64,000 nucleotides of DNA, from positions 1 through 64,000 of the forward strand of contig DAITQM010000013.1 of the NCBI GenBank assembly GCA_036832975.1, given 5' to 3'. Under the pieces are notes generated by a model. That model saw nothing but the letters and a program-made list of their open reading frames with translations, did not search any database and was not told where the DNA came from. This stretch comes from DAITQM01 sp036832975 (GTDB taxonomy: Bacteria; Pseudomonadota; Gammaproteobacteria; Xanthomonadales; Wenzhouxiangellaceae). Shown here piece by piece: positions 34,048-41,768 of this stretch. How positions within the stretch are numbered: position 1 is the stretch's first letter; every line of letters begins with the position of its first letter. The translations under genes were made by a program, and so were the position numbers.

Positions 34048-34491
34048 ATGACAGCAGACTCCACCCAATTGTTGCATAGATTCCCGGAATTCCCTGCCTG
34101 CCGGCAGGCAGGGAAACCGGGCGCGTCACCTTAGGTGAATTCGATTTTCCTGCTAATAGCGACATAATTATATGATTTCACGGTGAATTTGATGAAATCG
34201 AGCAAAATTTATGCAACTATTGGGTCCAGATCGGCCCTGCGCTTCGAAACCTGTGTGCAAACATGGGGCAACAGCATGGGGCTTCGTATCACTCGGGCTG
34301 TTGCCGAACTCGCTGGGCTCGAAAAAGGCACGCCGGTGACGATCGAGCGAACGCCTGAAGGCTTGCTGATCCGCAAAAGGGCACAGCCGCCGAAGGTATG
34401 GACGGAAGCGGAACTGCTGAGCGGCTTGACGCCGTATACGGCCCACGCCGATGAACTGCCGGTTCTCTTACCCGGTGAAGCGTTAGATTGA
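34048..34491 (+). pseudogene. mazE: MazE/AbrB-type antitoxin gene interrupted by a MITE-like element
   Basis: The original start appears to be the ATG at 34048, after an AAGGCGG-like site. The element at 34063-34225 interrupts it after five codons. Removing the element and one CC duplicate (165 bases, 55 codons) joins MTADS to RSALRFETCVQTWGNSMG in frame, restoring a MazE-like protein (LRITRAVAELAGLEKGTPVT, then ERTPEGLLIRKR). As it stands, translation could begin only at ATGs inside the element (34183 or 34192) or the GTG at 34255. The body is intact and its TGA overlaps the mazF ATG by one base. Confidence 0.7.
34063..34225. mobile_element. 163-bp MITE-like element, complete copy
   Basis: Terminal inverted repeats fit ACCCAATNGTTGCATANATT at both ends (18 of 20 positions agree). 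A CC flanks each side, a possible 2-base target duplication. It contains a 26-bp perfect palindrome (34090-34115) and no gene. The last 90 bases recur at 1-90. It encodes no transposase, so it would have been moved in trans. Confidence 0.75.
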
Positions 34492-34877
34492 TGGGACGCT
34501 ATGTTCCACAGCGTGGCGAAATCGTTTGGCTGGATTTCGAGCCGGTACGGGGCAAGGAAATCGGCAAATACCGGCCGGCGATCGTCCTGACCAGTCGGCA
34601 GTACAACGAACGCAGCGGTCTGCTGATCGGCTGTCCGATCAGCACCAGTATTCGTGGGGCCCACACCGAGGTGCCGGTCACCAGCCTCAGCCAGTCATGC
34701 GTAGTGGTCTCCAACCTGGTACATACCCTGGACTGGCGGGAACGCAAAGCAAAAAAAAGCGGCGGATGCCGATCTGGACTTGTTGCGCGAGGTATTGTCG
34801 CGGATATTGCCGCTGTTTGGGGCGCTACCCGATCAGCCGATCGGGAAAACGACGCGAAAACCACCGGTGCAAGCTGA
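34491..34877 (+). pseudogene. mazF: MazF/ChpB-like toxin, frameshifted in an A8 run
   Basis: The first ~87 residues are a good MazF (YVPQRGEIVWLDFEPVRGKE, IGKYRPAIVLTSRQYNERSG, LLIGCPISTSIRG, TLDWRERKAK). After the eight A at 34751-34758 the frame yields unrelated sequence. With seven A, the protein continues as AADADLDLLREVLSRILPLF and stops at 34881, a typical MazF C terminus. So this copy is probably inactive, unless slippage in the A-run restores the frame. ATG 34491 follows the antitoxin stop with a one-base overlap. Confidence 0.75.
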
Positions 34878-34948
34878 ATGATGCGAGTGCCGGTGACGTT
34901 ATCGCGGCTCTCGCGGCACGGGACGAGGCGCGTCCGATTGTCTCGGGG

Positions 34949-35206
34949 TCATGTGTCATCCGAAATCAGGCGATGGCTGTCGGCGGCGGTCAGGTCGAGG
35001 CCGTAGAGCGCTTTGATCTGTTCGATGCGCTGCAAGGTTTCCGTCGAAAACGGCACCTTGCCTTCGAAGGCGTGGAGCACGATGCCTTCCATCAGGTCGC
35101 CGAGCGTCAGGTCGAGGTATTCCGCCAGCGCCTTCAGCACTTTCAGGGTGCGTTTCTCGAAGCGGATGCCGGTCTGCACCCGTTCGACTTTTTTCGCTGC
35201 GTTCAT
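34949..35206 (-). CDS. Small hypothetical protein (ribbon-helix-helix-like)
   Basis: 85 residues. TGIRFEKRTLKVLKALAEYL and LDLTLGDLMEGIVLHAFEGK resemble a ribbon-helix-helix or short helical regulator. ATG at 35206 chosen; it overlaps the stop of the SRPBCC remnant as ATGA, so the two were coupled. Convergent with mazF. Function unknown. Confidence 0.7.
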   Translation of the reverse strand: MNAAKKVERVQTGIRFEKRTLKVLKALAEYLDLTLGDLMEGIVLHAFEGKVPFSTETLQRIEQIKALYGLDLTAADSHRLISDDT

Positions 35207-35523
35207 CGCTCGGCCACCATCCGGTCGAGCGCCTGTTGCAGCGGCGCCTGCCAGCATTCGAGAAAGGCTTCACCGTAGCGGCCGATGTCCCGCAGGCCGT
35301 CCGGCGACAGAGCGGTCGTCGTGTAGCGGACATCGATGCGCGTCGTGGTGGCGCTTTCGGCCGTGCAGCGTATCTCGATCCGGCGTTGCTGGTAGTCGTA
35401 TTCGGTGACCAGAAATTCGGTTTCGTGCGCTGCCGGCGAGTGCGCCAGCGTGGTCCACACCGCGGTGCGCCCGTCGTGGGCCGAGCCGGGAACCAAAAAG
35501 ATGGCGAAGATGTTTATTGCCGC
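35203..35523 (-). pseudogene. SRPBCC-type protein, 5'-truncated remnant
   Basis: About 105 codons (FAIFLVPGSAHDGRTAVWTT, TEFLVTEYDYQQRRIEIRCT, YTTTALSPDGLRDIGRYGEA) read like the C-terminal two-thirds of a START/SRPBCC-fold protein. No plausible start codon with signal or ribosome site precedes them; instead the frame merges into the end of the beta-propeller gene. The N-terminal part seems to have been replaced when the receptor-propeller pair arrived. Inference, moderate confidence. Confidence 0.5.
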
Positions 35524-36404
35524 GGTGAGGCGGGGAAGCGCCGCGCGTGGGCCGGGATATCGACGGCAGGTAGCTTGAAGACGAGCACTTGATGACGGCG
35601 CCGGTCTATAGCATAAATAGTGCGCTCGCTGACGAAATCCCAGACAAAGGCCTGGCCTTCGGCGCTGATGGCAATGGTGGCGATGTGCACCAGCACGCTG
35701 CTCTGCCATGGCAGGCCAAGGACGTAGAGTTCGGGGCGATCGTGTCCCATCACGTACAACAGTCCGTCATCGCCCAGTGCGCCGCCGGAAGCCGAGTAGG
35801 GCGCCAGGCGTTGCAACACGGTCTCAGGAAACGTCCACCCACCTTGCCGGCGCCAGTGGGCGTCATAGTGAATCAAGGTCGTGTGGCGGTGATCCCGGCT
35901 TTCCGGCGGGCGATGATCGTAGTGGGCGAAACAGGCCAGATAACCGTCGCTCCACGGCACCACCCAGGTCAGCGATCCAGGTAAATCGATACCCAGGCTG
36001 TGGCTGCCGGCAGGTTGCAGTGTTTGCGTCTCGAACCACTCGACACTGCTCGCCATGGGCACAGATGGATAATTGGAGTGCGCACAGATCAGCCGCTCGC
36101 CGGCCACCTGGCAACTATTGATGTGCTGCAACGGGCCGTGATCGTCGCCTTCCCAAACGATGAGCTTGTCGCCGTTATCCCTGCGATACTTGCCGATGGT
36201 GTGATTATCAATGGCGTAGAAGTATTGGGCATCGACAGCGACACCCTGATCGGCTTCTTCAGCCGAATAACTGCGCAGCAAAGTCGCTTGCAGATCGGCT
36301 TGACCAGGTGCCGCAACAGCCAAAGACGGCTCATCCACCGTTACTGCCGCGCAGACAGTCAATGAGCAGCCGAGTACGGTGGCGATGGAGCGCAGGTTAC
36401 GCAT
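35514..36404 (-). CDS. Secreted beta-propeller-like protein of unknown function
   Basis: 296 residues with a signal peptide (LRSIATVLGCSLTVCAAVTV). Repeated beta-strand motifs (QGVAVDAQYFYAIDNHTIGK, INSCQVAGERLICAHSNYPS, GALGDDGLLYVMGHDRPELY, AFVWDFVSERTIYAIDRR) suggest a propeller. I recall similar sequences only under generic labels, so no activity is assigned. The ATG overlaps the stop of the TonB receptor (TGATG), so it is co-translated with it and probably handles the same ligand in the periplasm or outside. Confidence 0.75.
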   Translation of the reverse strand: MRNLRSIATVLGCSLTVCAAVTVDEPSLAVAAPGQADLQATLLRSYSAEEADQGVAVDAQYFYAIDNHTIGKYRRDNGDKLIVWEGDDHGPLQHINSCQVAGERLICAHSNYPSVPMASSVEWFETQTLQPAGSHSLGIDLPGSLTWVVPWSDGYLACFAHYDHRPPESRDHRHTTLIHYDAHWRRQGGWTFPETVLQRLAPYSASGGALGDDGLLYVMGHDRPELYVLGLPWQSSVLVHIATIAISAEGQAFVWDFVSERTIYAIDRRRHQVLVFKLPAVDIPAHARRFPASPRQ

Positions 36405-39175
36405 CAGAAACGTGCCGCCAGACCGGAGAAAAACGTTCGCCCGGTGAATTCAAACTCGGTATTCTGGTGTTTGAGGCCGCCTTGAAACTCGGTGGTTGGC
36501 TCGTTGTTCAGATTGATGCCTTCTACGAACAATTTCAAGCTGTCGGTCAGATTGTATTGTACGCGGGCATCGATTCGGCCGAATGCGCCTTGGTCAAGAT
36601 CCAGTTCGCGGGTCGGACCGAAATCGGTGAGGAAATTGTCGTTACGGGTGTAGGTGACGGCCAGATCCCAACGGTTTTTTTGATAGTACAGCGTCAGGCT
36701 GATGCTGCTGTCGGCTTGCTCCAGTAACGGCAGAGTTTCAACTTCACCATTTCTTTCGATGTCGATTTCCGAATCCAGAAGCGTCACCGATCCGGCAAAA
36801 CCAAATCCGTCGAAGGGATCTGGCAGAAATTCGAATTTATCGATGAAGTTGACTTCGATGCCCTTGACCTCAGCGGACCGGGCATTGGTCGTAGTGGCGA
36901 TCTCGAATCGATCGAAGACCTGGCCCTGAAATTCAAAGTTTTCGAATCTTTGCTCTGGGGCAGGGATAATTTCCTTGGCGATATCCTTGTAGAACAGCGC
37001 CACCGAGAATAGCGATCCCTCGTCGAAGTACCATTCCAGCGACAGATCCAGGTTGTCCGATTCGCGCGCTTCGAGATCAGGATTGCCGATACTCAACGTG
37101 CCGACCGTCCCGACGGTAGGGTCATCCTCGATCAAGAGCGACGAGCGCGGCGCCAGTTGGTCGAACTCCGGACGGCCGACGGCACGTGCCCAGCCGGCGC
37201 GAATCAGAAAATCGTCAGTGACGCTGAAGGTGGTCAACAGTGTGGGCAGAATATTGGTGTATTTACCGCCAGCGACGATTGGATCGGCGCGTAGAATGTC
37301 AGCTTGTTCCACTATGGTGAAAGCACTGGAGCTGACATTGGTGGTTTCGATTCGTAACCCAGCGATCACCGACCAGCGGTCGATTGCCAGCTTGCCCATG
37401 GTATATGCGCCGAATACCCGCTCACGCAAGGTAAAGTCGTTCTGAAATTCGTTCAAAAAAGTGTCTTCTTCGTTGAACTCGAAAAATTCCGGATTGTTCC
37501 GGTTGGCTTCGAAGAAGGCGTCGAGTGCAGTCATGTTGATCCACAAGTTAGGCTGGCTGTGAATCGGCACCGGATTGGTGAATCCACCGAAATTGAAATT
37601 TGGGTCGAAAGCCAGCGTCCAGGGTTGTGCGCCGAGGTCAAAACGTTGTTGTGAAAAGCTGGTATCGCGCTCGGCGCGTGTCCATTTACCGCCGAATTTG
37701 ATATAACTTTCGTCAGCAAAATCGAGTGCCAGGTCGCGGCGTAAGTTCAATTCACCGATCCAGGTATTTTCCTGACTGACCTTTTCCAAAAAACGAACGC
37801 GCCGGAAAGTTTGAAGATTGGGATCCTGGCGATCCGGCCCAGCCGAACTGATGATGACCAGACCGTCATCGGTGATGCTGAAGGCGTCGGGCCCGAAGGT
37901 CGAAGCGGCGGAGCGAAATTCCCAATTGGTATTGGGCTCGTCGATGTCGTTGTCGTTGCGTTGTAGCAGGTAATCGGCAGTCCAATCGCCAATAAAGTTT
38001 TCGCCGCCGACAACTACCGACAACAATTCCTTGTCTGTCGGTTCGGCGCGCTGGTTGACCTGTACGCGATTGCCTTCGATCACGCCGTTGCGGTCGTCGG
38101 TGAGACTGGTTAAATTGTTGCTCAGTCCTTGTTCGAAGCGGTTGCGCAACTGCAATTCATCCCAGTCCGCGTAGAATGAGCGTAAGTAATAGCGCGATGA
38201 ATCGGTGGGTCGAAACTCGAGCGTACCGTTCAGGTTGAGCCGTTCGCGGCTGACCACGGTAACATTGTTTTTGACGTTTTCAGGAATGTAGATGGTTCGC
38301 TCGTCACCTTCAATGGTGTCGTCCGGATCGAACGTAACCGGTCGCCAGTCGTCCTGGAAAGAGCCGAGCAACGGGGTCTTTCTATTGGAAAACGAGACTC
38401 CGGCAAGCCAACCGAAACGACGGTCTTCGGTTTTGCCAGCGGCGGTCAGATCGGCAGTCCACGGGGTCTGTTTGGTATCTACCGGATCGATATTGTCGAT
38501 GGTTTCGATGCCGGCGCGGCCGTTGACCAGCAGTACGAAGTCTTCGGGGTAATCAAAAGGCTGCTTGGTGGTGATGTCCAGGGTGCCGCCGATACCCTGA
38601 CCGTCCATATCGGGAGTGCGAGTTTTGGATACCTCGACGCTGCTCAGCAACTCCCCGCCGATAACATCCAGCGGCGTCAGCCGTCCGCCGTCATCGGTCT
38701 CGCCGGAGCCGATGGCCACACCGTTGATGGTGACATTGTTGAGCCTAGGTGAGATGCCGCGAATCTGCACAAATCGACCTTCGCCTTTTTCCAACAACAT
38801 CGACACGCCGGGGATGCGGTTCAGCGTCTCGCCGATGTTTTTATCCGGATAACGTCCGATTTCATCGACATCGAACCGATCGACGATGTTGTCGGCAGCG
38901 CGTTTACCATTGACCGAATTTGCATAATTCAACGCCGTGCCGCGTACCGTGATGCGCTCCAGTTCGGTCTTGGAAACAGCTTCGTCATCGCTTTTTTCTG
39001 CTGTGCTTTGCCTGTCCCGCTCTGTGGTTGAAGCGCGGTCACGAGATTGTGTTTCCGGTTCTTGGCCGGGCGGCGTTTCGGTTTGCATTTCAGTCTCGGC
39101 ATGGGCTGCCGGGATGCAGCATGAGAGACATAGGAATATCGTCACGGTCTGAGACCATGGAGAAGATAAGCGCAT
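36404..39175 (-). CDS. TonB-dependent outer-membrane receptor
   Basis: 923 residues. Signal peptide (TVTIFLCLSCCIPAAHAE), then a low-complexity linker and a plug domain (RYPDKNIGETLNRIPGVSML, GEGRFVQIRGISPRLNNVTI, PDMDGQGIGGTLDITTKQPF), then a beta-barrel ending in FTGRTFFSGLAARF with terminal Phe. The IGETLNRIPGV and NVTINGV patterns match the Caulobacter-type TonB receptor subfamily, often carbohydrate or complex-substrate transporters. The ligand is unknown. Coupled to the propeller gene. Confidence 0.92.
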   Translation of the reverse strand: MRLSSPWSQTVTIFLCLSCCIPAAHAETEMQTETPPGQEPETQSRDRASTTERDRQSTAEKSDDEAVSKTELERITVRGTALNYANSVNGKRAADNIVDRFDVDEIGRYPDKNIGETLNRIPGVSMLLEKGEGRFVQIRGISPRLNNVTINGVAIGSGETDDGGRLTPLDVIGGELLSSVEVSKTRTPDMDGQGIGGTLDITTKQPFDYPEDFVLLVNGRAGIETIDNIDPVDTKQTPWTADLTAAGKTEDRRFGWLAGVSFSNRKTPLLGSFQDDWRPVTFDPDDTIEGDERTIYIPENVKNNVTVVSRERLNLNGTLEFRPTDSSRYYLRSFYADWDELQLRNRFEQGLSNNLTSLTDDRNGVIEGNRVQVNQRAEPTDKELLSVVVGGENFIGDWTADYLLQRNDNDIDEPNTNWEFRSAASTFGPDAFSITDDGLVIISSAGPDRQDPNLQTFRRVRFLEKVSQENTWIGELNLRRDLALDFADESYIKFGGKWTRAERDTSFSQQRFDLGAQPWTLAFDPNFNFGGFTNPVPIHSQPNLWINMTALDAFFEANRNNPEFFEFNEEDTFLNEFQNDFTLRERVFGAYTMGKLAIDRWSVIAGLRIETTNVSSSAFTIVEQADILRADPIVAGGKYTNILPTLLTTFSVTDDFLIRAGWARAVGRPEFDQLAPRSSLLIEDDPTVGTVGTLSIGNPDLEARESDNLDLSLEWYFDEGSLFSVALFYKDIAKEIIPAPEQRFENFEFQGQVFDRFEIATTTNARSAEVKGIEVNFIDKFEFLPDPFDGFGFAGSVTLLDSEIDIERNGEVETLPLLEQADSSISLTLYYQKNRWDLAVTYTRNDNFLTDFGPTRELDLDQGAFGRIDARVQYNLTDSLKLFVEGINLNNEPTTEFQGGLKHQNTEFEFTGRTFFSGLAARF

Positions 39176-39394
39176 GGTGTGCCCCTGATGGTTTGGCTTA
39201 TGGCCGCGTCATTGAAGCAAGTGAATGTGACCGGCAAATGTCAGAATAATGAACATTCTATGAAGCTATGCCGGCGGAAAATGTGTTGGTTATCTACGAC
39301 GCCGAGCGGTGTGACGCTGACTTCCTTCGCTGTCGGTGATAAGGCATAGTATGGATAAAAATATATCTTGCTGATGCAGCCGTGTCGCCGCGGG

Positions 39395-39814
39395 TCATGT
39401 CCGTCGATTGTGCTGGTGCAGCGATTCGGTCAGCGGGCAACGCACTTTGCCCCGGTTTGTCGCGCAGCGTTTGAGCAGAGCGGCTAGCGCCGATTCCATG
39501 CGTTTGAGGTCAGCGATCCGCAGCTTGACGGCGGCGAGTTTCCGTTCGCCGATCGCGCGCGCGGCGGCGCAGTGCGTGCCGTCATCGAGCACCAGCAGTT
39601 GCGCGATCTCGTCCAATGTGAAGCCGAGGCGCTGCGCCGATTTAATAAAACTCAGGCGCGCGAGATCGGTCGTGCGGTAGCGGCGGATGCTGCCATAGGG
39701 CCTGTCCGGCTCGGGCAGCAGTCCTTTGCGCTGGTAAAAACGGATGGTTTCGACGTTGACCGCGGCGGCGCTGGCCAGTTGGCCGATCGTGAAATCCTCA
39801 GGCGATTTGGTCAA
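39395..39814 (-). CDS. merR: Mercury-responsive regulator MerR
   Basis: 139 residues. MerR HTH (FTIGQLASAAAVNVETIRFY, QRKGLLPEP) followed by the dimer helix and Hg(II) site. The three ligand cysteines fall exactly where they do in classical MerR: C82 (DDGTHC), C117 and C126 (RCATNRGKVRC). This sets it apart from other MerR-family sensors. It is divergent from merC-merA and would twist the 19-bp-spaced promoter into activity when Hg(II) binds. Confidence 0.95.
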   Translation of the reverse strand: MTKSPEDFTIGQLASAAAVNVETIRFYQRKGLLPEPDRPYGSIRRYRTTDLARLSFIKSAQRLGFTLDEIAQLLVLDDGTHCAAARAIGERKLAAVKLRIADLKRMESALAALLKRCATNRGKVRCPLTESLHQHNRRT

Positions 39815-39819
39815 TGCTT

Positions 39820-39850
39820 GACTCCGTACTCAGGTACGGGTTTAAGTTTA
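39820..39850 (+). promoter_or_regulatory. mer operator-promoter
   Basis: TTGACT (39820-39825), 19-base spacer, TAAGTT (39845-39850). The spacer holds the MerR dyad CCGTAC...GTACGG. The overlong 19-base spacer is the hallmark of MerR-activated promoters. merC starts 28 bases downstream. Confidence 0.9.
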
Positions 39851-39877
39851 ACAGTCTCAATAGGATGAAGGCCAACG

Positions 39878-40258
39878 ATGACGATCAATTTTTTATCGTG
39901 GTTCACGCGGCTCGGTGACAAAACCGGTTCGCTCGGTGCGCTGGTGTCCGCCGCGGGCTGCGCCATGTGTTTCCCCGCTATCGCCGGTCTCGCCGCCGCC
40001 GTCGGCTTGGGATTTCTCAGTCGTTGGGAGGGGTTGTTTGTCAACACGCTGCTGCCGGCGTTCGCCTGGCTGGTGCTGGCCGCCCATGTCCTGGGTTGGT
40101 TCGCGCACCGGCAGTGGCACCGCAGCCTGCTGGGCATGATCGGGCCGGTGCTATTGCTGCTTTCGCTGTATCCCTGGTTCAAGTACGGATGGAGCAGCAA
40201 TGTCACTTATGCGGCGCTCGGTATGATGTTTGTGGTGTCGATTTGGGATTTGGCCTAG
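39878..40258 (+). CDS. merC: MerC-type mercury transporter
   Basis: 126 residues with four predicted membrane helices. ADK-like start FTRLGDKTGSLGALVSAAGC, the metal-binding pair C28/C31 (GCAMCFPA), the GLGFLSRWEGLFVNTLLPAF and LGWFAHRQWHRSLLGMIGP segments match MerC of Tn21. It ends at SIWDLA and lacks the C-terminal tail with extra cysteines seen in Tn21 MerC. It brings Hg(II) across the inner membrane for MerA; no merT or merP is present. Confidence 0.9.
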   Translation: MTINFLSWFTRLGDKTGSLGALVSAAGCAMCFPAIAGLAAAVGLGFLSRWEGLFVNTLLPAFAWLVLAAHVLGWFAHRQWHRSLLGMIGPVLLLLSLYPWFKYGWSSNVTYAALGMMFVVSIWDLA

Positions 40259-40310
40259 CCGGCTAACCGGCGTTGTGCCGAATCACGTCATAAGGCAAAG
40301 GAACAAGACC

Positions 40311-41747
40311 ATGGATGATTGTTGCGCAGTCGAAGAATCCGGCGGCCGCGAGTCGTTGCATATCGCGGTGATCGGCAGCGGCGGTGCGGCGATGGCGGCG
40401 GCGCTGAAGGCCGTCGAGCGCGGCGCGCGCGTGACTTTGATCGAGCGCGGCACGATCGGCGGTACCTGTGTCAACGTCGGTTGCGTGCCATCCAAGATCA
40501 TGATCCGCGCCGCGCACGTCGCCCACCTGCGCAGTACCAGTCCGTTCGACGCAGGCGTTTCCGCCGCCCCGCCGACCATTTTGCGCGACCGGCTACTGGC
40601 GCAGCAGCAGGCGCGCGTCGAGGAACTGCGCCGCGCCAAGTATGAAGGCATCCTCGAGGGCATCCCCGCTGTCACCGTGTTGCGCGGCGCGGCCCGCTTC
40701 AAGGACAGTCATCGTTTGACGGTGAAATTGACCGCGGGCGGCGAACAGCGGGTCACCTTCGACCGCTGCCTGATCGCCACCGGCGCCAGCCCGGCGATCC
40801 CGCCGATTGCTGGTTTGCAAGACACGCCCTATTGGACTTCGACCGAAGCCTTAGCGAGCAACACGATTCCCGAGCGCTTGGCCGTCATCGGCTCGTCGGT
40901 GGTCGCGGTGGAGTTGGCTCAGGCCTTCGCGCGGCTGGGCAGCCGGGTCACAATCCTGGCGCGCCACACGTTGCTCTGGCGCGAGGATCCGGCCGTTGGC
41001 GCGGCGCTCACGGCCGCTTTCCGCGCCGCAGGCATCGAGGTGCTGGAACACACGCAGGCCAGCCAGGTTGCGTACCAGGATGGCGAATTCGAGCTGACCA
41101 CCGGACAGGGCGCGCTGCACGTCGACCAGCTTCTGGTCGCCACCGGCCGCAACCCGAATACACAGGGCCTTAACCTGGAAGCGGCAGGCGTGACGCTGAA
41201 CAAGCAAGGGGCTATTGTCATCGACCAAGGCATGCGCACCAGCAGCCCGCACATTTATGCCGCCGGCGATTGCACCGATCAGCCGCAATTCGTTTACGTC
41301 GCGGCGGCGGCCGGCACCCGTGCCGCGATCAATATGACCGGCGGCGAAGCAGCGTTGGACCTGACGGCGATGCCGGCGGTGGTGTTCACCGACCCGCAGG
41401 TCGCCACCGTGGGTTTGAGCGAGCAGGAAGCGCACCACGAGGGCATCGAAACCGACAGCCGCACGCTCACGCTGGACAACGTGCCGCGCGCGCTCGTTAA
41501 CTTCGACACGCGCGGTTTCATCAAGCTGGTGGCCGAAGCCGGCAGTGGGCGTTTGCTCGGCGTACAGGCGGTGGCCGCTGAAGCGGGCGAGGTGATCCAG
41601 ACTGCGGCGCTCGCCATCCGGGCGCGCATGACGGTGCAGGAGCTGGCCGACCAGTTGTTCCCTTATCTCACGATGGTCGAGGGCTTAAAGCTCGCTGCCC
41701 AGACCTTCACCAAGGACGTGAAGCAACTGTCGTGTTGCGCCGGATGA
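40311..41747 (+). CDS. merA: Mercuric reductase
   Basis: 478 residues from an ATG preceded by AAAGGA. FAD/NAD(P)H flavoprotein disulfide reductase: VIGSGGAAMAAALKAVERGA, redox pair C53/C58 in GTCVNVGC, RNPNTQGL, IYAAGDCT, and the C-terminal vicinal pair SCCAG (C475, C476) that hands over Hg(II). It reduces Hg(II) to volatile Hg(0). The N-terminal heavy-metal-binding domain is absent, but a short N-terminal CC (MDDCCAVEE) remains. Cotranscribed with merC. Confidence 0.95.
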   Translation: MDDCCAVEESGGRESLHIAVIGSGGAAMAAALKAVERGARVTLIERGTIGGTCVNVGCVPSKIMIRAAHVAHLRSTSPFDAGVSAAPPTILRDRLLAQQQARVEELRRAKYEGILEGIPAVTVLRGAARFKDSHRLTVKLTAGGEQRVTFDRCLIATGASPAIPPIAGLQDTPYWTSTEALASNTIPERLAVIGSSVVAVELAQAFARLGSRVTILARHTLLWREDPAVGAALTAAFRAAGIEVLEHTQASQVAYQDGEFELTTGQGALHVDQLLVATGRNPNTQGLNLEAAGVTLNKQGAIVIDQGMRTSSPHIYAAGDCTDQPQFVYVAAAAGTRAAINMTGGEAALDLTAMPAVVFTDPQVATVGLSEQEAHHEGIETDSRTLTLDNVPRALVNFDTRGFIKLVAEAGSGRLLGVQAVAAEAGEVIQTAALAIRARMTVQELADQLFPYLTMVEGLKLAAQTFTKDVKQLSCCAG

Positions 41748-41768
41748 GTCGTTGTTCCGCCCGCAGTT

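Noticed and set aside
39240..39275. AATGT...ACATT inverted repeat upstream of the TonB receptor as a Fur box
   Set aside because: It does not fit the Fur consensus well enough and the spacing is arbitrary.
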